A DNA stretch of 11,783 bases from Baffinella frigidus (taxonomy: Eukaryota; Cryptophyceae; Cryptomonadales; Baffinellaceae). Location: assembly GCA_026770585.1 (NCBI GenBank), contig MU647032.1:48682-60464 (forward strand), given 5' to 3'. The position numbers were made by a program, and so were the translations under genes. The first letter of the stretch is position 1. Each line of letters begins with the position of its first letter. This document shows positions 4,651-9,166 of this stretch, one piece after another. Below the pieces are notes generated by a model. The model was not told the DNA's origin. It made no database searches and was given only the letters and a program-made list of their open reading frames with translations.

Positions 4651-4698
4651 TCACGTAGAGAAACCAAAACAGTGCTGAAAGTTCACGATGCTGGTACT
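4651..4698 (+). CDS. SRRETKTVLKVHDAG exon-like block, copy 1
   Basis: Plus-frame SRRETKTVLKVHDAGT. A second copy at 5022-5069 differs at four positions in 48 bp: three are synonymous (Lys, Val and Leu codons) and one changes Thr to Ser. That pattern suggests selection on this frame. Upstream reads PCEPA, which recurs at 4757. No family or splice sites are clear. Confidence 0.35.
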
Positions 4699-4876
4699 AC
4701 CACTCGAGGGTGAAAGGGGGAGCATCTTGAATGTGGTGTTGTACACATTCGCTCCCTGTGAGCCTGCCTCGCGCAGAGAAGCCACGCCAGAGTCTTTGGA
4801 AGGGTTCGCCAAAAGTCCATTCCTCCTGAAGGCAGTGGTTTACAAAAGTCAACAAACGTATCCTGATACGTTCTGA
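4688..4876 (+). CDS. Short frame of 62 codons, unknown
   Basis: ATG to TGA, peptide starting MLVLPLEGERGSILNVV and including CEPASRRE at 4757-4780, which repeats the CEPASRRE of the frame just before it (4639-4662). Composition is ordinary rather than low-complexity, so it is one of the few start-to-stop frames worth keeping. It overlaps the end of the SRRETKTV block in another frame, and no homology is recognised. Could be chance. Confidence 0.2.
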   Translation: MLVLPLEGERGSILNVVLYTFAPCEPASRREATPESLEGFAKSPFLLKAVVYKSQQTYPDTF

Positions 4877-4949
4877 AAAATCAACCTCCTCCTGCACTCT
4901 GGCGTGGAGGGGGGGACCTTTTTTTGGTAACGGTAACCGGGGCTCAAAT

Positions 4950-5001
4950 CCGGTATCGGTACCCGGTTTCTCTATCCGGTATCGGTAACCGGTTTCTCTT
5001 T
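4950..5001 (+). repeat. 26-bp tandem pair rich in GGTAACCGG
   Basis: Two 26-bp units starting CCGGTATCGGTA and ending GGTTTCTCT plus two bases, preceded by related AACGGTAACCGG. They lead into the hairpin at 5000. Confidence 0.88.
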
Positions 5002-5038
5002 GGTTTCTCTACGCGAGGCCATCACGTAGAGAAACCAA
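5000..5038. repeat. Hairpin, 14-bp perfect arms
   Basis: TTGGTTTCTCTACG (5000-5013) and CGTAGAGAAACCAA (5025-5038) are perfect complements around an 11-base loop. The right arm is the start of the SRRETK coding-like block, whose other copy at 4651 lacks the matching left arm. Confidence 0.9.
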
Positions 5039-5069
5039 GACAGTATTGAAAGTTCACGATGCTGGTTCT
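5022..5069 (+). CDS. SRRETKTVLKVHDAG exon-like block, copy 2
   Basis: Reads SRRETKTVLKVHDAGS, then KP and a stop. See copy 1 for the synonymous-change pattern. Its 5 prime end forms the right arm of the hairpin at 5000-5038. Confidence 0.35.
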
Positions 5070-5094
5070 AAGCCTTAAATGTTGAAGCGGCCTT

Positions 5095-5132
5095 TTTGAC
5101 CATCAATTTGGCCATCAATTTGACCATCACTT
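5095..5132 (+). repeat. 12-bp tandem TTTGACCATCAA, three units
   Basis: TTTGACCATCAA, TTTGGCCATCAA and TTTGACCATCAC in tandem. A related TTGACCGTCAC/TTTGACCGCCAC pair follows at about 5167-5188. On the minus strand it gives MVKLMAKLMVK, a repeat artefact. Confidence 0.88.
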
Positions 5133-5201
5133 CAAAATGATGGGACCTACAGGCACGTTTATTGCCTTGACCGTCACTTTGACCGCCACTCTCTTTCAAG
5201 G

Positions 5202-5270
5202 GTCTTCGAGGAGGTGGGGGGCCGCGACGCTGGACAGGGGGTCGAGACCCTGCCGCAAGCCGCGCTGTAA
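5202..5270 (+). CDS. VFEEVGG terminal exon-like block, copy 1
   Basis: After CTCTCTTTCAAG the frame reads VFEEVGGRDAGQGVETLPQAAL and ends in TAA, 22 codons plus stop. Copy 2 lies at 5323. Most third positions are G or C. The pyrimidine tract and AAG fit an acceptor, so this could be a 3 prime terminal exon. No family is recognised. Confidence 0.35.
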   Translation, partial: VFEEVGGRDAGQGVETLPQAAL

Positions 5271-5322
5271 ATAACCCCCACTCTCTCCCATCCGGCAATA
5301 ACCCCCACTCTCTCTTTCAGGG

Positions 5323-5397
5323 GCCCTCGAGGAGGTGGGGGGCGACGCGTGAGCCGCGACGCTGGACAGGGGGGTCGAGACCCTGCAGCAAGCCGCG
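5323..5397 (+). pseudogene. VFEEVGG block, copy 2, frame-broken
   Basis: After CTCTCTTTCAG it reads ALEEVGGDA then TGA at 5350-5352. An indel relative to copy 1 moves the rest to another frame, in which VETLQQAA is still recognisable against VETLPQAA. The two copies, with their pyrimidine leaders and the intervening AATAACCCCCACTCTCTC repeats, form a direct duplication of about 120 bp. Confidence 0.45.
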
Positions 5398-5412
5398 CGC
5401 CTGTAGCGTGTG

Positions 5413-5518
5413 CTCATAAGAAACCGCCGCCGCCCCCTAGGACCACCATACGACCCTTGGCGTAGCCCTACAGTAGGGTCCTAGGAGGAGGCGCTTTCTT
5501 GTGAGCGAGGTACCCCTG
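5413..5518. mobile_element. Family B inverted-repeat element, copy 1
   Basis: The left arm starts CTCATAAGAAACCGCC and the right arm ends TTTCTTGTGAGCGAGGTACC, with CTAGGACC/GGGTCCTAGG near the centre and CCCTACAGTAGGG at the core. The outermost left terminus CAGGGGTACC is missing. Instead CCTGTAGCGTGTGC (5399-5412) lies outside the left arm and again directly outside the right end (5515-5528). Confidence 0.65.
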
Positions 5519-5542
5519 TAGCGTGTGCGCCCTTGTGAGTAG

Positions 5543-5604
5543 GGTGGTCACGCGGTGCTAGTGCCCTCATTAACCGCGGATATCGTTCTAGAACGTTCTG
5601 GAAT
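5543..5604 (+). repeat. HSE-bearing dispersed repeat, copy 3 (5 prime half)
   Basis: Starts GGTGGTCACGCGGTGCTAGT like copies 1 and 2, keeps ATTAACCGCGGAT and the pentamer array, then diverges where the others carry the HRIQKP exon. The upstream CCTGTAGCGTGT (from about 5515) is shared with the region before copy 1. Confidence 0.88.
5585..5604. promoter_or_regulatory. Four-unit heat-shock-element-like array
   Basis: GTTCTAGAACGTTCTGGAAT: four alternating pentamers, the last with one terminal change. The array survives in all three repeat copies. Confidence 0.48.
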
Positions 5605-5646
5605 CGTCGAGAGATTTGCAGCGTGCCACGCGCCTGTAGGATCCTG

Positions 5647-5866
5647 CAGGGGTACCTCGCTTATACCCCTTAAGTGGCGAGTAGGCCCATACGCCCTACC
5701 GAAGGGCCCTAGGCCCTGCCTAGGACCTCTTGGCAGTCGAATTTGACGGCCTCGCCACTTAAGGGATAAGCAACTGCCCCCCCCCTAGGGCCACCATAGG
5801 ACCCCAGGCATAGCCCTACAGTAGGGTCCTAGGGGGAGGCGCTTTCTTATGAGCGAGGGACCCCTG
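5647..5866. mobile_element. Family B element, copy 2, interrupted by element C
   Basis: The left terminus CAGGGGTACCTCGCTTAT (5647) and right terminus TTATGAGCGAGGGACCCCTG (ends 5866) match the family. The left arm is split by element C (5666-5765). Removing C and one copy of ATA gives CTCGCTTATAAGCAACTGCC, which aligns without gaps to CTCGCTCATAAGAAACCGCC of the family. Confidence 0.78.
5666..5765. mobile_element. Element C, 100 bp, nested in family B copy 2
   Basis: Termini CCCCTTAAGTGGCGAG (5666-5681) and CTCGCCACTTAAGGG (5751-5765) are inverted repeats with a 15-bp perfect core. ATA occurs on both sides (5663-5665 and 5766-5768) and is present once in uninterrupted family B arms, so it is a likely 3-bp target-site duplication. 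No coding capacity. The superfamily cannot be set from this alone; 3-bp duplications occur in PIF/Harbinger and CACTA elements. Confidence 0.75.
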
Positions 5867-5884
5867 TAGACCGTTTTTGATAAT

Positions 5885-5902
5885 TTTCTTAAATTTAAGA
5901 AA
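5885..5902. repeat. Perfect 18-bp palindrome TTTCTTAAATTTAAGAAA
   Basis: A self-complementary AT-rich sequence without a loop, in otherwise GC-rich surroundings, 18 bp past the end of family B copy 2. It could be an insertion scar, a dimeric protein site or a small hairpin. Confidence 0.9.
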
Positions 5903-5923
5903 CGTGCACCGACCGTTTTCAGA

Positions 5924-6142
5924 ATGCCCGCACCTTATGAGCGAGGACCCTCTACTATTTGGGTCAACCGTCTACGTTTCTACGTAGCGCTTGTAGAGCC
6001 TGCTCTGCTCCTGCGTTGCGCGCCCGGACGTGGGTGCCGAGTTTCCCGCCTCGTTTGCGAGGTCGACTCTGGGCGCGGGTTCCTCTGTCTTGACGGCGTC
6101 GTAGGAAGAGGGCCCGGGGCTGCGGGAGGGTGTAGGGTTTAG
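5924..6142 (+). CDS. Unrecognised 72-codon frame
   Basis: ATG just after ACCGTTTTCAG, peptide starting MPAPYERGPSTIWVNRLRF and continuing through a hydrophobic VALVEPALLL segment and a Cys-rich part (RCAPGRGCRVSRLVCEV). It ends in G-rich heptamer DNA. This is the longest start-to-stop frame here that is not low-complexity. Its first codons overlap a solo family B terminus (CTTATGAGCGAGG, 5935-5947), and its end overlaps a repeat also found at 6335. It may hold one exon after the TTTTCAG, or be chance. Confidence 0.28.
   Translation: MPAPYERGPSTIWVNRLRFYVALVEPALLLRCAPGRGCRVSRLVCEVDSGRGFLCLDGVVGRGPGAAGGCRV
6101..6137 (+). repeat. 40-bp direct repeat, copy 1 (second copy 6335-6374)
   Basis: GGAAGAGGGCCCGGGGCTGCGGGAGGGTG resembles AGAGGGAGGGCGCGGGGCTGCGGGGG at 6341. 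The pair flanks family B copy 3, and both copies lead into TAGGG-type repeats. Confidence 0.7.
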
Positions 6143-6148
6143 GGTTTA

Positions 6149-6279
6149 CAGGGGTACATGTACCTCACTCATAAGAACATAAGAAACCGCCCCCCCCCTG
6201 GGACCACCGTAGGGCCCTAGGAATAGGCGTACTGCAGGGGCCTAGGGGGGGGCGGTTTGTTATGAGCGAGGTACCCCTG
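6149..6279. mobile_element. Family B element, copy 3, with TA target site
   Basis: Left CAGGGGTAC and right GTACCCCTG termini; inner arms CCGCCCCCCCC and GGGGGGGGCGG pair perfectly. The left arm has small internal duplications (CATAAGAA twice, GTACATGTACC). TA flanks both ends (6147-6148, 6280-6281). Removing the element and one TA leaves GGGTTTAGGGTTT, so it sits inside a TTTAGGG run in exact register. Confidence 0.82.
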
Positions 6280-6282
6280 TAG

Positions 6283-6590
6283 GGTTTGGATGCTCGCTGG
6301 GGCCGAACTTCAAGGGTTTGTATGAAGGGGATGTTGTAAGAGAGGGAGGGCGCGGGGCTGCGGGGGGGGGTAGGGTGTACATGTAGAGTTGAGGGTTTGG
6401 GTTTTAGGGTGCAGGGTTTTGGAGTTTAGGAGTTTGAACCTGATTCGGGTTTCGAACTCAAATAACCTGAAGGACCTATCTCTGCCTCACTTAGGTTTAC
6501 TGGCTATTCTCAAGTTGACACTCCGGGTGTGTGGTACAAATTCGTCATTTTGGAGCGGACAGAGCTAGAGGACCTGCACGCAGCTTAGAT
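6283..6590. other. G-rich heptamers then unique sequence, no gene seen
   Basis: Holds the second copy of the 40-bp repeat (6335-6374), TTTAGGG-like DNA to about 6430, then non-repetitive sequence with an isolated CTCAAGTTGACACTCCGG stretch. No exon-like block with splice borders is visible. Confidence 0.55.
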
Positions 6591-6716
6591 CCACTTAGCA
6601 GCCACCGTTACCCCCCCCCCCCCGGATTTCCGGAGGAAACTCCGGTTGGAATCTACAGCAATAGATACGATGTGCACCAGAATCGTTTCCCGAAGTCGCC
6701 GGTGGCTGCTAAGTGG
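6591..6716 (-). mobile_element. Family A element, copy 2, with 17-bp perfect inverted termini
   Basis: CCACTTAGCAGCCACCG (6591-6607) and its exact complement at 6700-6716. Read on the minus strand, the interior has AAACGATTC and then CCAACCGGAGTTTCC in the same order as the plus-strand family A copies (AACGATTC, TAACCGGAATTTC). It includes a run of 15 C. It is the cleanest copy and defines the family ends. Confidence 0.82.
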
Positions 6717-6726
6717 TCATGCGACC

Positions 6727-6808
6727 TTAAGTGGTCATGCAAGCGGCGATGTCGTTCAGGGTCGAGTAGGAGTTGGTGGACAGGAGAGCTAGCAATTGGG
6801 CCTTGCTG
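6727..6808 (-). CDS. LLSTN-family exon copy 1
   Basis: On the minus strand a long (TC)n tract ending TCTTCCAG is followed by SKAQLLALLSTNSYSTLN and DIAACMTT, then TAA at 6727-6729. Third positions are mainly C or G. Copies at 6970 and 7203 keep LLSTN, L, and (in the first) DIAA with the same spacing. The stop is next to a family A element, so the original 3 prime end may have been replaced. Protein family not recognised. Confidence 0.5.
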
Positions 6809-6812
6809 CTGG

Positions 6813-6935
6813 AAGAGAGAGAGAGAGAGAGAGCGAGAGCGAGAGCGAGAGAGAGCGAGAAGAGAGAGAGAGAGCAGAGAGAGAGAGAGAGCAGAGAGAG
6901 AGAGCAGAGAGAGAGCAGAGAGAGAGAGAGAGAGA
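6813..6935 (+). repeat. GA microsatellite with GAGC and AGAGCAG interruptions
   Basis: On the minus strand this is the polypyrimidine tract directly before exon copy 1 of the LLSTN family, so the microsatellite may supply splicing signals. RERERE or SLSLS frames through it are artefacts. Confidence 0.96.
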
Positions 6936-6969
6936 AGTGGGAGTCACCCTCGAGTGGCCGCAAAGCATC

Positions 6970-7049
6970 TCACTGCATGCGCGCGGCGATGTCCTTGAGA
7001 GGCATGTAGGCGTTGGTGGAGAGCAGCCCCATGTCCGTGCACGACGAGC
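6970..7049 (-). CDS. LLSTN-family exon copy 2 (best preserved)
   Basis: Minus strand: CTGGTGCAG acceptor, then SSCTD, then MGLLSTNAYMPLKDIAARMQ and TGA at 6970-6972. Nearly every codon ends in C or G. With copies 1 and 3 it shows conserved LLS-S/T-N, MPLKD and DIAA-x-x-M. The stop directly after MQ, with no GT donor, allows a terminal exon or a truncated one. A short fourth fragment of the SSCTD part lies at 7389. Confidence 0.55.
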
Positions 7050-7065
7050 CTGCACCAGGGACGTA

Positions 7066-7204
7066 TATTACGGAGCGTATATACTCTATTACGGAGCGTA
7101 TATACTCTGTTACGGAGCGTATATACTCTATTACGGAGCATACATACTCTGTTACGGAGCGTTTATACTGTCGGATGGACGTATGTTACGGAGCGTGTAT
7201 ACGT
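7066..7204. repeat. 21-bp minisatellite TATTACGGAGCGTATATACTC
   Basis: Five tandem 21-bp units (7066-7170), 13 bp of unlike sequence, then one diverged unit to 7204. Period 21 is divisible by 3, giving YYGAYIL or CYGAYIL heptads on plus and TLRNRVY on minus in an open frame. It lies exactly between LLSTN exon copies 2 and 3. Confidence 0.95.
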
Positions 7205-7244
7205 CCTTGAGGGGCATGCAGGAGTTGGAGGAGAGCAGCCCCAT
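7203..7244 (-). pseudogene. LLSTN-family exon copy 3, fused to the minisatellite
   Basis: Minus strand MGLLSSNSCMPLKD, then the frame enters the minisatellite (VYTLRNI...). Compared with copy 2: T to S, A to S, Y to C. The DIAARM part is lost at the minisatellite border. Confidence 0.5.
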
Positions 7245-7245
7245 G

Positions 7246-7362
7246 CCACTCAGCAGCCACCGAGGGCTTCACGGATAAGGTCCATCTAAACTATTTGTAC
7301 TAGAATCTTGTCCATTGCCCTGGAACCTAACCGGAATTTTACCTTGAACTCAAGTTGAAAAG
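7246..7362 (+). mobile_element. Family A element, copy 3, right end degraded
   Basis: Starts CCACTCAGCAGCCACCG (one change), then GGCTTCACGGAT, GTCCATCT, TTTGTACTAGAATCTT, GTCCATTGCCCTGGAA and CTAACCGGAATTT, closely matching copy 4 at 8129. The inner hairpin ACCTTGAACTCAAGTT is partly decayed, and no clear right terminus is visible. Confidence 0.78.
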
Positions 7363-7388
7363 GAAGTCAGGCGCCTGAGTGCTACGCG

Positions 7389-7412
7389 GTCCGTGCAGCA
7401 CGGGCCTGCACT
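7389..7412 (-). pseudogene. LLSTN-family upstream fragment (copy 4)
   Basis: Minus strand GCAGGCCCGTGCTGCACGGAC gives AGPCCTD against AGSSCTD upstream of copy 2 (about 7033-7052). The following LLSTN part is absent. Confidence 0.4.
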
Positions 7413-7571
7413 ATTACGGTACAGGGATTACGGCTTAGGGTTTAGGGTTCATCTTGGTAACGACTGGGGGTCGGGGCCTTGTCAGGGGCTGAACCCTAAA
7501 CCTTACACTACAGGTGTAGGGCCTTGTTCAGTGGTGTGCGGGGGTTACTCGAAAGTTAGGACACGAAATTT
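7413..7571. other. Short heptamer stretches and unique sequence
   Basis: TTAGGGTTTAGGG near 7436, AACCCTAAACC near 7494, and two related GGGCCTTGT-C/T-CAG segments (about 7475 and 7518). I see no exon-like block here. Confidence 0.5.
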
Positions 7572-7602
7572 CCTAGGGTCCTACCGTAGGCCTATGCCTA
7601 GG
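7572..7602 (-). mobile_element. Family B core fragment
   Basis: Read on the minus strand, CCTAGGCATAGGCCTACGG then TAGGACCCTAGG matches the core of family B (AGGCATAGCCCTACAGTAGG then GTCCTAGG). Only about 31 bp survive, flanked by CCTAGG on both sides. Confidence 0.5.
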
Positions 7603-7611
7603 AGCATAAGA

Positions 7612-7838
7612 CCACGAGAGATAGAGACATAGAGAGCAAGAGAGAGAAGAGAAGAGCGAGCAAGAGAGCAAGAGAGAGAAGAGAAGAGAGAGCCAACCCT
7701 CAACCTTCAACGCAAGAGAGAGAGAGTGCCCATAGGGACGGGGAAGGGCGGCGACAGAGCGAGAGAGAGAGAGCGCGCGAGCGAGAGAAAGAGAGAGAGA
7801 GAGAGAGCAAGAGAGAGCAAGAGAGAGAGAGAGGGGGG
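7612..7838 (+). repeat. GA-rich microsatellite cluster
   Basis: GAGA, GAGCAA and GAAGA repeats, interrupted at 7692-7712 by a CAACCCTCAACC stretch and at 7729-7753 by a 25-bp copy of the FKDCGMPS exon end. It ends in a G-run before 7841. On the minus strand it is a very long TC tract. Confidence 0.95.
7729..7753 (-). pseudogene. FKDCGMPS-family exon copy 2, 3 prime end only
   Basis: A 25-bp perfect copy of 7845-7869, giving PPFPVPMG on the minus strand. In the main copy the exon is followed by GTACC; here the matching bases are GCACT, so the donor would be GC instead of GT. Embedded in a GA/TC microsatellite. Confidence 0.55.
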
Positions 7839-7845
7839 GGGGTAC

Positions 7846-7895
7846 CCATAGGGACGGGGAAGGGCGGCGTGGAGGGCATCCCGCAGTCTTTGAAC
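7846..7895 (-). CDS. Candidate exon FKDCGMPSTPPFPVPMG
   Basis: Minus strand: GGACTGGGGCAG acceptor, a 50-bp block reading FKDCGMPSTPPFPVPM, then CTATGG^GTACCCC. Third positions are nearly all C or G. Pro-rich. Its 3 prime end is duplicated at 7729, and its upstream acceptor region (GAACCTGCC-C/G-CAGTCCTC on plus) is duplicated near 8304 without the exon. Confidence 0.5.
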
Positions 7896-7904
7896 CTGCC
7901 CCAG

Positions 7905-8109
7905 TCCTCAAACATTATTACTCGAGTAATAATAATAAAAAGCCCTTTTCTACGACACGCAACGCATTTCTCAACAATACTCAATATTACAAAAACGCTT
8001 TCCCCGACGATACGCAACGCATTTCTCGATAATACTCAACATTACTCAATGTATTTCTCAAAAAAATTCAACGCATTTTTCGACAGTACGCAACGCTGTT
8101 TTTGACATT
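7905..8109 (+). repeat. AT-rich island with AACGCATTTCTC repeats
   Basis: A clear drop in GC. Contains several copies of ACGCAACGCATTTCTCRA, AATACTCAAYATT and shorter AACGC units at irregular spacing (7963, 8010, 8071, 8090), plus TTATTACTCGAGTAATAATAA, an AT-rich palindrome around CTCGAG at about 7916-7936. Related pieces occur at 8271 and 8500. No gene is seen. Confidence 0.8.
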
Positions 8110-8128
8110 CCACTTAGCAGCTACCTAC

Positions 8129-8267
8129 CCACTTAGCAGCCACTAGAGGCTTCACGGATACAGTCCATCTGACCTATTTGTACTAGAATCTTATCCACTG
8201 CCCTGGAATCTAACCGGAATTTCACCTTGAATTTAAGGTGAAAAGGTCTTCGGCCGCTGCTAAGTGG
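8129..8267 (+). mobile_element. Family A element, copy 4, both ends present
   Basis: CCACTTAGCAGC (8129-8140) and GCTGCTAAGTGG (8256-8267) are perfect inverted ends. The interior matches copy 3 closely and includes the near-perfect hairpin CACCTTGAATTTAAGGTG. An extra terminus CCACTTAGCAGC lies just outside at 8110-8121, so the left end is duplicated, as it is in copy 5. Confidence 0.85.
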
Positions 8268-8303
8268 ACACAGCGCATTTCTTGATATTATTCACCACAA
8301 CGG

Positions 8304-8336
8304 AACCTGCCGCAGTCCTCCCACATTACGCAACGC
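8304..8336 (-). repeat. Duplicate of the FKDCGMPS exon acceptor region
   Basis: GAACCTGCCGCAGTCCTCCC then ACATTACGCAACG matches the acceptor side of the exon at 7846-7895 (about 7892-7915). On the minus strand the acceptor reads GGACTGCGGCAG^GTTCC, but no FKDCG frame follows. Confidence 0.6.
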
Positions 8337-8340
8337 AACG

Positions 8341-8600
8341 GAAGTTGGCCACTTTTCATTAGGCTTGAGAGTTGCAAAGGAGAAGAAAAAGAAGAAGAGG
8401 AAGAGACTCAACTCTGGGAGTGATCCACTTATTGCGGTCCACTTATCACGCCATAAGTGGCCAGATTTTAGACAACTTGTAGGTGACTCTTAAACACAGC
8501 CCATTAGGTTCTCGGTATTTCTCAACACAGCCCATTTGCAGGCGAGAGAATTTCGTTCAACCGACCATTTGTTCAACCGACCACGGCCGCCATGTCTGCA
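8341..8600. other. Mixed unique sequence with small repeats
   Basis: A purine stretch AAGGAGAAGAAAAAGAAG (about 8378), three CCACTTAT/ATAAGTGG sites (8425, 8439, 8453; the last two form a hairpin with a 6-base loop), two CACAGCCCATT copies (8496, 8526) and tandem GTTCAACCGACCA (8555, 8571). The plus frame giving a Lys/Arg-rich KEKKKKKRKR peptide is open for over 80 codons without ATG, but I see no splice or coding support. Confidence 0.5.
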
Positions 8601-8616
8601 CCCCTACAACGCATGG

Positions 8617-8693
8617 GTTCAGCGTTTAGGGCATAGGGCATAGGGTTTGGGGTTGATGGTGTAGGGTCTAGGGTATAGGGTTTAGGGTTCGAG
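8617..8693 (-). repeat. TTTAGGG-type spacer
   Basis: TTTAGGG, CATAGGG, TATAGGG and GGTGTAGGG variants, C-rich in the minus (sense) direction of the neighbouring exons. Confidence 0.85.
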
Positions 8694-8699
8694 GGGTAC

Positions 8700-8758
8700 T
8701 TCTGCCCCTTGTACATCATGACCAGCAGCGCAATCCCCGTCCGCTCCTTCTCCCTGTC
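8700..8758 (-). CDS. Candidate exon REKERTGIALLVMMYKGQK
   Basis: Minus strand: the acceptor TTGACAG comes after a CCCTTCTCCC-rich tract, then the block reads REKERTGIALLVMMYKGQK, followed by AA^GTACCCC (or continuing as KYPSNP). Codons are strongly G/C-ending. A charged start followed by a hydrophobic IALLVMM core gives it natural protein composition. The first codon may be D if the frame starts at GAC. No family is recognised. Confidence 0.5.
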
Positions 8759-8832
8759 AAGGGAGAAGGGAGAAGGGAGAAGGTTTCAGGGTTCAGGGTT
8801 CAGGGTTCAGGGTTCAGGGTTTAGGGTTTAGG
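8759..8832 (-). repeat. GGGAGAA and TTCAGGG arrays
   Basis: Three GGGAGAA units, then five TTCAGGG heptamers and two TTTAGGG. On the minus strand this is the pyrimidine/C-rich tract between the exons at 8904 and 8758. Confidence 0.93.
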
Positions 8833-8904
8833 GGGATAGGGAATGGGGACGCACGAAGGCTTGAAGTCTGCCGAGGCCACGAACTCGACCTTGACGGTTT
8901 GGAT
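8833..8904 (-). CDS. Candidate exon IQTVKVEFVASADFKPSC...
   Basis: Minus strand: a long TC tract, then CCTCCCTCACACAG acceptor, then 24 open codons reading IQTVKVEFVASADFKPSC and VPIPYP, after which CCCTAAA heptamers begin. The alternating hydrophobic start looks like a beta strand. Third positions are mostly C or G. No clean donor is visible at the heptamer border. One of the best exon candidates by composition and acceptor; unnamed. Confidence 0.5.
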
Positions 8905-8905
8905 C

Positions 8906-9013
8906 TGTGTGAGGGAGGGAAGAGAGCATGAGTGAGAGAGAGAGTGTGTGTGAGAGAGAGGGGGAAAGAGGGAGTGAGAGAGAGAGAGAGGGAGAGAGGG
9001 AGAGGGAGAGAGT
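8906..9013 (+). repeat. GA/GT microsatellite
   Basis: GTGTGA, GAGA and GAGGGA repeats; on the minus strand, the polypyrimidine tract immediately before the IQTVKVEF exon. Confidence 0.95.
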
Positions 9014-9074
9014 GCACACAAGGCGCCACGTCAACACCCATGGTCAAGGGAGGATGCTCAGGGTTGGGACAAAC

Positions 9075-9134
9075 CGGGGCGGCGGTACAGGCGCTGTTGG
9101 GCAGGTTGAGCTTGGTCACCACGATCTCGCCCAC
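9075..9134 (-). CDS. VGEIVVTKLNLPNS exon copy 1
   Basis: Minus strand: GAATTGCAG acceptor, exactly 20 codons VGEIVVTKLNLPNSACTAAP, then GTTTGT donor. Length divisible by three. Nearly all third positions are G or C. Copy 2 at 9463 reads VGAKVATKLNLPNS. The TKLNLPNS core is identical in both, with DNA differences between them, which suggests constraint on the protein. No family is recognised. Confidence 0.58.
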
Positions 9135-9166
9135 CTGCAATTCGAGCCGTTAGCGATGTTTCCCGT

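Noticed and set aside
6531-7278. Long plus-strand frames through 6531-6998 and 6796-7278
   Set aside because: Most residues come from the GA microsatellite and the 21-bp minisatellite. The minus strand carries the exon-like LLSTN blocks at the same place.
7572-7602. Separate hairpin gene or terminator at CCTAGGGTCCTACCG
   Set aside because: It is explained as a fragment of the family B core in minus orientation.
8237-8490. Plus-strand open stretch of over 80 codons with KEKKKKKRKR (nuclear-localisation-like)
   Set aside because: It has no ATG, starts inside a family A element and runs through CCACTTAT repeats; the basic run is a simple purine tract.
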